DNA from: Anaspis maculata
Lineage: Eukaryota; Arthropoda; Insecta; Coleoptera; Scraptiidae
Length of the DNA stretch: 64,000 bases
Assembly: GCA_949128115.1 (NCBI GenBank)
Contig: OX421962.1
Location: forward strand, 14,521,262-14,585,261
Direction: 5' to 3'
In this document: positions 24,555 to 35,300 of the stretch, one piece after another
Position numbering within the stretch: position 1 is the stretch's first letter
Layout of the letters: each line of letters opens with the position of its first letter
Position numbers and translations under genes: made by a program
Notes under the pieces: model-generated
Database searches by the model: none
Told to the model about the DNA's origin: nothing
What the model saw: only the letters and a program-made list of their open reading frames with translations

Positions 24555-25020
24555 AGGGCCGTTCCTAGGGGTTTGAGCGCCCGTGTGCAAAGCTTCTAGT
24601 CTGCGCCCCCCCCCCTTCTATACTCGACCAAAAATGAAAGAATTCAGAATCCATGTCATTGTTCTATTTTTTTCACAAAAGTTATAAATAATAGCTGTAT
24701 TACACTACAAAATTTCTTGTACAATTAAATTTATCGAACAATCTGCCAAAATACTGTCAAAAAACAATAAACTGGATTGTTCAACTGACAGATTGTTCAA
24801 GAAATTGTACAAGGAATTGTGCAGTGCAACACAGCTTCAACAGACATAAATCTCACAAAAAATAACAATTCAGTGAATGAATTAAAAAAAAAACATAATT
24901 ATCCAGGATATCAATAAAAAATCTTGGGTTTTCAAATATATTTTTGCATTTTTGCTGGGAACTTTTCATTACCTTGTGATCTACTTGTGATCTTTCAGGG
25001 ATCACAAGTAGATACCTACT
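24555..25020. mobile_element. hAT-like non-autonomous element in the right arm
   Basis: A 466 bp insert absent from the mirror position in the left arm. It is bordered by GGTCCATAC at 24546-24554 and GGTCCATAC at 25021-25029. A direct duplication of 8-9 bp suits hAT transposons, and the start AGGGCCGTTCCTAGGGG with a nearby GCGCCCCCCCCCC run is typical of insect hAT ends. The right end is less typical. It contains MITE copy 2 (24691-24838) and a small hairpin at 24983-25010. Confidence 0.7.
24691..24838. mobile_element. Small MITE, copy 2, inside the hAT-like element
   Basis: ATAGCTGTATTACACTACAA at the left and a diverged GTGCAGTGCAACACAGCT at the right mirror each other. The order and content match copy 1 at 20941-21083. 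Insertion into the hAT-like element shows it is the younger event. Confidence 0.8.
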
Positions 25021-25372
25021 GGTCCATACCAGTCTTCAACAATGAGCATCTGGACTATTTTTATTTTCTTGTGTTTTAACGAAGAAGGAGATGACTGACG
25101 ATGAAATGTGTAAGGACCTTTCTTGTAGACAATAAAATTTCCAACAATTTCTCCCGGAGAACTTTTTTCCCAAGTGCTATTGTTTATGAGATATACGCGA
25201 AAAACTGGTCCTCAAGTTCTTCTCGAGGCCACAACGGCCGAAGCTCACACCGGATTCTTGAGGACTTTTACTATGTTGAACTACATGCTCAACTGAGCTT
25301 ATATACAAAAATCCGGCTAGTTATCATTTTTGTTCGCTATTTACGATTTAAACAGCTAAAATTCCTGGACTA

Positions 25373-26068
25373 CCTGTTATGTATCCAAAAAAATGGTCAG
25401 CTGTACAGCTGGTTTAATTTATTCACGTTATATTCATGCGCGATGAATCATTCCTTGATGCCAGATTGCACAAACGTGGTATCAAATTTCATTTCGGTAC
25501 CAAACAGCGGATCAAATATTTAAAAGTGAAACAAAATTCAAACCCGATTACTTCATGAAAAAAGTTGAGGTAACACGCACTTGTCGCTAATTTTTTATTA
25601 CAAAGAAAAGATCTGACAGTTGTTTCGGCAAGATTTGTTCTACAAGCCAAAATAAAGGCTGTCTCATCTGTGTTTTGGTATCCAAATAATCACTTGGATT
25701 CACTATAATCACTATGTATTCTCATCATAATCTCCGCTTGAAGTAACTGGGTTTGCACCTCATATTTTCTATTCCACTTCAAAAAATCTATCCCATGCTT
25801 AGTACCGAACTGAAATTTGATACCACCTTTGTGCAATCGGGCCTTGGGGTAGCAGGTGATTGCTTGATCGGTTTACTCATTGTTGCTGTGTGTTGAGTTT
25901 TCAGGGAGATTCGAACAAAACCCTGCGCTTGGTGACGATCATTGTTTGGTTTCTACCTGTGAACAGGTAGGTGGAAGTTTGTGTTCCTGTATTGTGAGAG
26001 CGTACTCTTGTTATGTGTCTCGTCAGTATTGAATCTCTGATATTCGCCCTGTAGTACTTGTCAGCGAG
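25373..26068. other. No recognisable feature
   Basis: Ordinary AT-rich sequence without inverted repeats, RNA genes or convincing coding frames. Confidence 0.4.
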
Positions 26069-26797
26069 TCAAGTACGTCTTGACTCAATGGCCTCTTTGA
26101 TAGATAACCCAATTTCCATTGCTTTGGCCAGTGTTTTTATTTCAACAAGTATCAATTTTCCCTGTGACAATTTCACTACCCTGTCTGGTGACGCCTCCAA
26201 GAATGGGCAGCCGGAATTGACGACAAGGCCAGCTTGTGCCTCCTGGACCACTGTGTTGGTGTTATTTATAGAAATGAGATATTTCTGAAAAGCGTTTGCT
26301 CCATTTTGGAGGCCATCTTTCATATACTTGGTTTGGATTTGTTTTTTGACAAATACGGTTTTTAAGAAATTTGCATTCACTGGTGCTTTCCTCTTCATTA
26401 TTGTGCCAAATTTAGAAGCAGTCACTTTAAAGCTCCGCTCTCTTGTCCAGAGGTCACTGACACTCTGACCTTTCAAATGTTGTGCAGTTTTCAACAAAAT
26501 GTGGCATTTCGTCTCAATCGCTGCACTAATATGTTGACTGCTGCCTGATATTATGGCCCCAGTTTTCTATTCCCACATGACCTCAAAGGGCAAACAAATA
26601 ACGGTGGAACGATTGCTTTCTTTATTCTCTTCAGGGGAGTTGGGCCGGTAAACGTTGGTTGCCACATTATTGTCAGTATTGTTCCCCAAAACTTCAACTA
26701 GAGAAGGTGACTGATCTTTGTTTCTCAAGGTATTCGCCAACTCTTTTACAGTTTGTTCGTCAATGACAACCTTGCACCGTATTTCATCGATAGCCAA
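26069..26797 (-). pseudogene. YqaJ-type exonuclease/recombinase domain gene fragment
   Basis: A minus-strand frame runs from 26797 to 26069 with a single in-frame TAG near 26566, so about 240 residues are readable. After an unassigned N-terminal part come SVSDLWTRERSFKVTASKFG, GLQNGANAFQKYL, GLVVNSGCPFLEASPDRVV and GKLILVEIKTL. These are the ordered motifs of the YqaJ/lambda-exonuclease nuclease fold, with the catalytic Glu in the first helix region, the Asp of SPD and the E.K pair of VEIK. The Glu usually found in the GL.NE..A motif is replaced here (GLQNGANA). Animal genomes carry expanded, often transposon-associated copies. The stop and short C-terminus suggest a pseudogene. Confidence 0.7.
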
Positions 26798-26963
26798 TCT
26801 TCTATATTCAATGTGACATGTAGTGTTTTTCTAAAATGGTTCAAGAAATTAGACCTCAATTTATGTGTTTTTTTATGGAAGTCTATTATTCTCATTCTTT
26901 TTGTGTCCATTACCATGAAAAAATTCCAGTCTAAAGATGGGAGAGAATGCTGAAATATACCTA

Positions 26964-27890
26964 CAGGGTGTAACAGAAATACTATTACAAACTTTGAGGA
27001 TAGATTCCTCTTGAAAAATGATCTCGAAAAATGGATGATACCGAGTTCCTTGAAAAGATTGGCGATTTTCTGGAATAACTTTGGAACCGTTTAACCAATG
27101 TTAGTCAAATTTTGACAAGAGTCTCAAATTTAGTCTTTGTTAAATAATGATGTCGCCTTTGGTCAAAAGGACTCAGTGGTGTAGGGTGTAGGTAGTAGTG
27201 TAGTAAGGTCAACGTCGTCCCTTTCCTGTCTGCTCACTTTACGTCACTGAATATCTATCAAAACTGATCAAATTTTTGGCTATATGTATCATTCAATTTA
27301 AGAGAAAAAGTTACTCGTGTGAAATTTTGATAAGGGCTTTCTTTTCGAGATACGTAAATCTTAATATTCAAAAAAGAATGATCCCGTAAACGCGAATTTC
27401 AAGTGACTTTCAATCAAAATTCACGATTTCTTTGGGTTTTCCAAGGGTTTTATGTTAGGAAACCATCATTTCAGTTAGGAAACAACAAATCTCCATGATA
27501 CTGAGTTTTTAGGCTATTGAATTCCATGCTTTCGAGGTGATTTTCCAACATTCAGATCCAAATATCTCAAAAATGAACCTTCAAATCAAAATTTCACAAG
27601 AGGAACTATTTCTTCCAGATTCAAAAAGGAATCGAACGCGATACGTTTTGAAATATCTTCAGTGGCGTAGAAGGTGTTGGGGTAAGGGGGAGGAAAAGAG
27701 CCTCCCTACTAATTTTTGTCACTGAGCAGTTTTGTGACTAAACGCGACATCAGCATTCAACAAAATTTCATTTAAAAAGACTGGTGAAATTTGATCAAAA
27801 TTGGTTGAACGGTTCCAAAGCTATGCCAGAAGGTAGATTTCAACAACTCAACTCCATCGCCCTTATTTTAGGAGCATTCTAGGACGTCGA
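26964..27890. mobile_element. Diverged CAGGGTG palindromic element
   Basis: It starts CTA-CAGGGTGTAACAGAAATA at 26961. Degenerate arms can be followed: TTTGGAACCGTTTAACCAATG near 27079 against CATTGGTTGAACGG-like sequence (AAAATTGGTTGAACGGTTCC) near 27796, and GTCGCCTTTGG/GACATCAGC regions between. The right end is unclear because the CCGGGTG element (27900) follows at once. It resembles the arms of the mariner element at 293-4792 in style and wording. Confidence 0.55.
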
Positions 27891-27899
27891 TGTCATATA

Positions 27900-28640
27900 C
27901 CGGGTGATCATTCTAAAACTATTCATCTGCAATAACTCCCGATTTCTAGTGAAAATGTCTTGGAGCAAAAACAGGTCAATTTTTATTTCGAGGGGGACAT
28001 CTAAAACATACATTGGCGAATCTCTATCTTCAGCCCCCTCGTCCCCACCCACCCTAACTTTGATGTATCAAATGACACCACCTTTTTTGCGATACATAAA
28101 ATTAAACACAATCAAAATATCTCTGTGAAAAAAATTTCCAAAATTTTTAACCCCACCCCCCTTTTCTTCCTGAAATACTCCAAATGTCCAATTTAATGGG
28201 GCAGGGGTCAAAAATTTCAAAAAAATTGTTTTCAGAAAGAGAATTCAATTCCCTTGAATTTGCTGTATCACAAAGTAGATGGTGTTTTGTTATATTTTGA
28301 AGTTGAGGTGGGGAAGAGCAAACGGGTAAATTTGGGTAGCACTTTTTCCACTAAAAATTCTTTCTTTCAATGCTTTCCAGGATGACGTTGACTAAATTAA
28401 AGAGAATTGGAGGATCCAGAATATGAAATGGGACACAATGAATTTTTAGGGAAAAAGGGGGTGGGGTTGGAAATTTTGGAAATATTTTTTCAGAAAGATA
28501 ATTTGATTCTCTCTAATTTGATGTATCACAAGGTAGATGGTGTCATTCGAAATTTCAAAGTTGAAGTAAGTGGGGGCGAGGGGGCTGAATATGAAAACTC
28601 GCCAATGTATGTTTTAGATGTCCCCCTCGAAAAAGTTCGA
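27900..28640. mobile_element. CCGGGTG palindrome, truncated copy 2
   Basis: It begins TA-CCGGGTGATCATTCTAAAA at 27898 and follows copy 1 (23176-24257) through its centre to GATGTCCCCCTCGA at about 28618-28631, where the outermost ~80 bp of the right arm are missing and another palindrome begins. Truncation most likely reflects that later insertion or a deletion. Confidence 0.75.
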
Positions 28641-28644
28641 AAAA

Positions 28645-29640
28645 AAAATTTTTTTCTCGAATTTTTACCACAAAGAAGACGAGGTAGGCCTTGAAGTACA
28701 GGGCGGTGTTTGAATTCTCTGCCTATCTCCTTTATTTACAGGGTGAGCACAAAGAAAGCATCTTTTTGGTTTTGCATGGATAACTTTTTTCATCCTTGAC
28801 CGATTTTAAAAATTTGCGGCTTATATTGAAGCTAAAACTTCAGGTAAGAAGACCTGGGGATCAGAATTGACTCGAAACAAACATTCAAAATCAAGTGTTC
28901 AATAAAAGTTGACCCAAATCTTGAACGCCGTCTACAGCTCGTTTGAGAAAAGGATAAGCTAAAAGCCACTTTCCTTTCGAAGAAATCATTCATTCTGAAT
29001 ACATTGAGATTTTTCTTGCTTGTTCTAGCCGAAAATTGTAGGTGAAGGAATCCAATTACAACTGCATGTTCAAGAAGGAGAAACAGCCACCTGATCACCT
29101 TAAATTGGTCGTAACCAAGACTACAAAAATCAAAACAATGAGTAATGGATAAACCAGTTTAGGTAATTCATTGTTTTTATTTCCGTAGTGTTGGTTACGG
29201 CTGATTTCAGGTGAACAAGGGACTGTTTCTCCTCTTTGAACATGCAGTTGTAAATGAATTCCTTCACCTACACAATTTTTAGCTAGGACAGGAACGAAAG
29301 ACCTTAATGTGTTCAGAATATATGATTTATTCGAAAGAAACGTGACTATTAGCAAATCCTTCTCCTAAACGGGCTGTCGACGGCGTTTGAATTTGGTGCC
29401 ACATTTCATTAAACCCTTGGCTCTAAATGTTTGTCTTGGGTCAATTCTGATCCTTAGGTCTTCATAGCTTCAATATGAGCCGCAAATTTTTAAAATCGGT
29501 CAACAAGGAAAAAAGTTATCCATGCAAAATCAAAAAGATGATTTTTTTGTGCCCACCCTGTAACTAAAGGAGATAAGCAAAAAACTACCTTTTACTTCAA
29601 GGACTACCTCGTCTTCTTTGTGGTGAAAATTCAAGATGGA
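28645..29640. mobile_element. Palindrome enclosing 28739-29560
   Basis: Outside the CAGGGTG element both flanks still mirror each other: ACCACAAAGAAGACGAGGTA at 28668-28687 against TACCTCGTCTTCTTTGTGGT at 29607-29626, and CTCCTTTATTTA against TAACTAAAGGAG. The enclosed element therefore sits at the centre of an older palindrome. A further CAGGGTG-type end (GAACACCCTG, 29694-29703) may be the true right terminus; no left partner is left. Confidence 0.65.
28739..29560. mobile_element. CAGGGTGAGC palindromic element
   Basis: The ends are CAGGGTGAGCACAAAGAAAG at 28739 and GTGCCCACCCTG ending at 29560, with TA flanks (28737-28738, 29561-29562). The arms run to about 29088 and from 29220, sharing GGTGAAGGAATCCAATTACA / TGTAAATGAATTCCTTCACC. 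The loop is about 130 bp. No coding sequence. Confidence 0.8.
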
Positions 29641-29704
29641 AAAGTTCTTTTCCGACCGGGAGCTTCTTGACGAGCCAGAAATTTTGTCTTATTGAACACC
29701 CTGT

Positions 29705-31076
29705 ACAAAACTTACGTGAATTATCTAGTGTCTTGCAGAACCACGGACTGATAGCCAAAGGATCAAGTCAACAGACACTTCAAACATAATGCAAATTCAT
29801 TGTAGTAATCCAAATTCACATCAAATTGAAAAAGGGTAAAATTTTTTGAACGACGTATTGATTTGTGCGTGGTTTAGACCAATCACACATGACCATTAGT
29901 TCCAACAAGAAATGTACTCACCTTGACTGGAACAGTAAGAAACAGTAAGAACAGCAGTAAGAACAGTGCTTACCAGTAATCACTCACTGACACTGAAACT
30001 ATAGGCTATCTGATTTCTACATGATTCGAGTGGGCTGTGTTTCGGTCGCGACAACGACGAATTGGGGGGGGGGGGCTATATGATACCAACTTTCCCTGGC
30101 AAAATACCAGATATTTTAAAATCTGTAATCCGGACTGTTTTGTTTGCTAAATTTGTCAAAATTGCTTATTTAATCTACATCCTGACGAATACTGGACCTG
30201 TGAAGGTCACTGGATCTCTACCTTATTTTTTGATTCTGATTCTTGTCCATTTGGATTCAGTAATGAAGGATTTTCTCTTGGGGTATATTTTTGGACACAA
30301 ACAAGAAAAAATTCTAGGTATTTGACGACGTTTCGATTTAATTGAAATCTTTTTCAAGGCTCATGACCTATTGACTTATACAACTCTCTATAACCCTCAT
30401 GACCTATTGACTCTCTACCTTATACATGACTTTTCGCAGTACCAAAATTATGTCAATTGGAAATAACTTTTTCGTGCTGCCATAACCGAAAATGACAATA
30501 TGCGCTCGGTGTCCTGCACTGTAATATTCAGAAAAAGATCTAGAGCGGCAAAGTAAAAAGTACACGTGAAAAATAAACTAACCTCGCAAAATCATTCACA
30601 ATTCAAGAGAGATCACGTTTCCAATGTTATAGCTTGAAATTTTCGGTTTAAATCAGTTAAAATTATAAATAATCACTATGAAAATCAACAATTCAGGGTC
30701 ATTTTCCGAATATCTGTTGGTACAATGGCAGAATGATTTTTGACTTTTTGTGGCGCGAAGGTTTGAAAGTGATTAATTTATGCCATTTCCCGTGTTTCGT
30801 CGTCACACAAGACACTAGAGCTCAGTGATTTCGGGATTTTTGGGGGATGGCCCTTCTAATTGGGGAGGGGAAGGGCGGTTTTAAGCAAGAAAACTCAAAC
30901 ATAGGACGCAATTTTTCAAATCGACATTTGACACACAATAATCTGCATCTAGTAGGTACATGCGTCGTGCCTTGGTGATGGATGGCAGAAGTACCAACTT
31001 GAAATGATTATTGCGATACGATCTTATTTATTTGTAATTTTATTAAAAGCAGCACTAAAAACGATGTATGATACTC
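29705..31076. other. No recognisable gene; G homopolymer
   Basis: The stretch contains a G run of about 12 at 30063-30075 and otherwise AT-rich sequence. An 87-codon frame at 30062-30325 (+) has hydrophobic stretches but no family resemblance. Confidence 0.35.
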
Positions 31077-31175
31077 GCGCTGAAAACGGCATAGCATAAC
31101 TCTCTTACATGCAGCTCTCGGCCTAGGGCCTCGAGCTGCATTCACGTTCGTTATGCTATGCCCGGTTTTCGGCGC
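31077..31175. repeat. Hairpin-forming inverted repeat (~99 bp)
   Basis: GCGCTGAAAACGGCATAGCA at 31077 pairs with TGCTATGCCCGGTTTTCGGC toward 31175, and GCAGCTC...GAGCTGC forms the inner stem around CGGCCTAGGGCC. It is likely a tiny MITE or structured element; no duplication is obvious. Confidence 0.7.
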
Positions 31176-32194
31176 TAGTAACGTAAAATACTATTACAAC
31201 GTAGAAACGATCTAGACTTAATTATATCTCACAAAACAAACATCAAGATAGGCATTCAAAGATGTCAAATTTTTTCATCACAGTTAACAATGTTGAATAA
31301 ACGATTTGTTTTATTTGTAAATCTTTTGAAACAAGATCAGTTGTCGCATGCGCATGTCGCATGCGAAGAATTATTGACAGCAGAAGAAGCAGAATTCAAG
31401 TTATTGTTTCCACCAAATATTTTGCTCAGAAAGAATCCTGTCAAACCAATTCTGTCACGTCACCAGGTTGGTAACACGGTGAGCTTGGCTCCGCTTTCAA
31501 ATATGGAGGTCCCGAGCTCAAACCCACACTGAGCCAGATAGACTTTTTCACGTGTTCCTTAGTACTATGGCATCTACTACCGTGCGGTAATGCCCCGGAA
31601 AAAAGAATGAAAATAATGAAAAAGCAATCGGAAAAAAATACGACTCATTGTTATTTTGTATTTCGTCTGGAACTGGCTGCCACCATCTCGAACTTGTCGT
31701 CCAAATCAATTGAACATTCAGGAGTAGTGTTGTTTTGTTGCAATGTTTCGTTAGCTGATAGCTTAGAGAGAGATAGAAGGGCGCTGATGCTCGGATTTGC
31801 CGTCGGATAAGCTCTGGGGTTGTTTGACTTTCTTCGATGAATTCTGCGAAGCTTTTTGTTCATTCGCTCGGGCGCCACCCCACTTGACAGCAGGGAAATA
31901 AGTCAGTCGGTAAATTTCAACAAATTATATTGAACGCACGGGCTGAATCAATTTATAATGAGAGACCACAGTAAGTTGATACAAAAAGGCACGATTTATA
32001 CAAAGTTCATCCCGTAAAGATCCTATCCACAAAACAGCAAACATTTTATATACATAGATGGGCAAGTAGATGACATTGTATTATTTTATATCATGTGTTT
32101 TTAATTTTTGCATAATAATTTTTTATAATCGTACTTTTTAATATCTCCATGCCGCAAGTTACTTCAACAAGGAATCTTTCAAGGTCCTCCCTGT

Positions 32195-32386
32195 TCAATG
32201 GAGTTTTTCGCTGACTGAAAGCCCAACAAGTTTTTGGGAAGTTTCAATAAATTTCTTGCAGAACTGTGCATCTTTGGACCTAGCCGGCGTTAGGCTGAAT
32301 CCTTGATCTTCGAAAAAGGCCTTTCCACCCACATTTTCTTCGCATGTGACCAGATTCACCGCAGATTCACCAATATCCCATACTTT
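32195..32386 (-). CDS. SDR gene exon 4 (last)
   Basis: The acceptor TTTTACAG precedes 32386. The exon encodes KVWDIGESAVNLVT, then GGKAFFEDQGF and KKFIETSQKLVGLSVSEKLH, the usual C-terminal block of RDH-type enzymes, ending in a stop at 32195-32197. Confidence 0.88.
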   Translation of the reverse strand, partial: KVWDIGESAVNLVTCEENVGGKAFFEDQGFSLTPARSKDAQFCKKFIETSQKLVGLSVSEKLH

Positions 32387-35300
32387 CTGTAAAATAAACC
32401 CATACTGACTTGAGTGTCCTAGAATAAAGTGCCCAAAGCTTATTGCTCCAAGACTTATTCCGAGTCCGTTTCGCAAAATTTCGTTTGATAAAGAAGATGG
32501 AAGATGATGTTATTATGATGATGAAACTTGTTATGAGGGTACTGCATATAGGACGCTGCAAAATTCCAGGTTGACTCAGCCAAAAATACTCTATCGAACT
32601 CGATAGCATGTATACGGGAGATCATAGTTATCTTTTCTCATCAACCGAGACGCAGCGAGAGACACAGCTCTTGAAAAGGGTACATTTGAATATGAATGAA
32701 TTTCAGCCATTGAATGTTCATAGAATGCAGACCGATAGTAGTAAAAATCTTCCCAATAATATCACTCAAGTATTACGGGTCCACTTTTGCAGTTTCTTAT
32801 CAAAAATTCAGGTGAAACATACCTTTCCGTGTATCCAGTACATCACGCAAGTCATATAGTAAAGAATCATTTTAACTACATCCGCATCGGCAAAGGCAGC
32901 GCCGTACAAATTTGAAAAATGAATTCCTGGATGATAAGCCGTAGAGATTATACCACTTTCTTTTAGATGCTTGTTGAAGTAATTCGAAGCCACAAGCATA
33001 CCCCATTTTGAATTGTTGTACATTTGTATGAACGTTTTTCTACTGTCGAAATTCAAATCGTCCAAGTAAATGTCTTCAAAGTAACTCATGAAAGACGACG
33101 TGAAGAGCATCCGGCCAGACTTCGATTTTCTCAGCAAATCTATAAATGATAAAAGTAAGATAAAAATAGTACATATCTAGGTATAATTGAAATTTTGTAA
33201 ACACCCATTATTTTGTATACATTTTACATTTTGGATGAATGAGAAACTAGATTTTCAGCAACGTTTCGTTGCTAGAGTGCACCTTCCTCAGGCTAGAAAG
33301 AAGATTTATTGTAAGATACATGAGTTGCAGAGGACCTTAAATTTTAGGGTACTGTTTCTTAATTTTTGATTGTTGTTGAAGACAATGGTCATCCTAAAAA
33401 GACAGCAAGGCAAGTTGAACGTTGATTAGACCCAATTAATTTAAATGTCGAACAAAAGTTACACTTGAGGTTAATGAAGGTAGGTATCATTATTACGCTT
33501 GTTTTCTGGTCGTGGAAAAAATAACTAGGCAAGCTTAAGTGATTTTTACCTGGTACACGTGCTTCAAATTGTCTTTCCTTTTCTTTCTTTTTGCTGTTAA
33601 CCCTTCTACAGGCTAGACTAGGACTAGTTAGTGCGTGAAGTTGTAAGTCCAAAAGGAATTAACTAAATGTAGACAGTACTTGCAGAAAATTGCGGCAATT
33701 ACGGAAATTAAATGCGCTAGAAAGTCTCCTACACAAACCTAAAAGAGGCAAGCCATTTGAATCTAAGGTGAAGTGGGGTAATTGTGATGTGAAATTTGTG
33801 TGATGTAACTAGGGAGATCTCGGAAAATTTTATTTTTATCGCAAAAGTTATGAAAAAAATCCCTGAATATAACGTATGGTCCGAAAATTTTGGGAAATTG
33901 TTCAAAGCTAATAACTTTTTTGAATAGTCTTCATTTTTTAACTTGATATTGCAAAAATTAACATCATATATAACAATAACAAAGTCATATCCAACATATT
34001 GATAATGAACCACTATCTTCGATGGATCTCAATTTTCTTCTGCCTTGTTCCATGATTTTTTGTATCAATTTCTCCAATGCGAAATTCTCTAATGTTATTG
34101 AAAAATGCGACGCCGTAATTGGTCTTCATTTGCAGCTCCCCATCCCTTGTCGTATACAATCCTGCTCAATACTTGCAAAAAATCTTATATTGGTCAAGCT
34201 TGCGGTACATTGGGAGGCAGGAGCTCTGAGAAATTAATCCTGCTGTTGTCCAGAGAATGATCGAACATGGCAGAAGAAAACTGAGAGCCATCAAAAATAA
34301 TGGCCCATCTCCAATATGTTCAATATGAATTTGGTATTGTTAAAGATGATGCTAGTTTTTGCAATATAAGTTACAAAATTAAAACTATCCAAAAAAAGTT
34401 ATTAGCTTTTGAAAAAATTCTCAAAACTTTCGGACCATCCGTTACTTTGAGCCCTTCTTAAAAAAATATCTATAACCAAGATAATAAGTCTTTCTGGGAC
34501 TACGGATTTTTTTTTAAACGATGTCAATACAGGGTGTCCGGTGAGTGAACTGACATAGCTCAAGGGTATATCCAGTTTTTCGAGGCGGTTCAGGATCTGG
34601 CTTCAGAATTCTTCTAAGGCCTTCCGTTTCGGAGTTACAGGGTGATTCATCTTTCGACTGGATCAATATAATGGGTTGAAATTTGGCATGTGCATTCTTA
34701 TGCTTAGGCTCGTTATAGCACCACTTCGATTAATTTGAAAAGTGCAAAGGAGCGGCGGTGGCCGAGTGGTTTTGGTGTTGCCGCGCCAAGCCAGTCGTGA
34801 TCTACCGCGCGGGTTCGAATCCCGCCTCGTCCATGGATATTTTGTGTTGTCCAAAAATTGTTCCGACCTTACTATGCCATATCTGCACCTGTCTGACTAC
34901 AGCGGTTACAGAAAAAATGGATTTCTGACTACAGAGTTGAGTGCTATCGGAGTACTGTGGCCTCACATAGTAACAGTAGGCAATCCAAGAATAATTGAGG
35001 ACGTGTACCAAAAAAAACTCACTGAATGTCCCGTCGACGCTAATAACCTTGTAGTTAATGCGTCGTAAAACATTCAAAAAAAAAAAAAAAAAAAAAAGTG
35101 CAGGTCCGGACTGGAATTTTTTCACCCTCAAGTTTTTATGGAAAAAGTCACCCTGTAGAAATTTTTTCTTCAAAACTGACATTGGATTCGGATTCTGCAT
35201 GAAAAATACTACAAGTAACGCTACTTGACTGGGTTTGGCACTAATTCGCTGTTTTGAGGAAACGCTTAATGACTCAAGATTTTTTCAAAACTTTTATTCT

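Larger units (their letters stand above)
22376..25370. mobile_element. Outer palindrome of a nested set (3.0 kb)
   Basis: The ends are GTCCAGGAATTATAG at 22376 and AAATTCCTGGAC ending at 25370, flanked by TA (22374-22375, 25371-25372). The arms match for about 440 bp before the next element begins, including CGAGGCCACAACGGCCGAAG at 25223-25242 against CTTCGGCCGTTGTGGCCTCG at 22494-22513. Its centre holds a CAGGGTG palindrome (22819-24439), which holds a CCGGGTG palindrome (23176-24257). The right arm is interrupted by a hAT-like element (24555-25020). No open frame of note. Confidence 0.8.

Noticed and set aside
31290..31532. An 80-codon gene, or an old SINE at 31460-31530
   Set aside because: The B-box-like GAGCTCAAACCC is too diverged, no A box is clear, and the peptide is unfamiliar.
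34750..34835. A tRNA-Ser gene
   Set aside because: The A and B boxes are perfect, but the acceptor strands (GCGGCGG and CTCGTCC) do not pair, and an A-tail with a flanking duplication follows: a SINE head.
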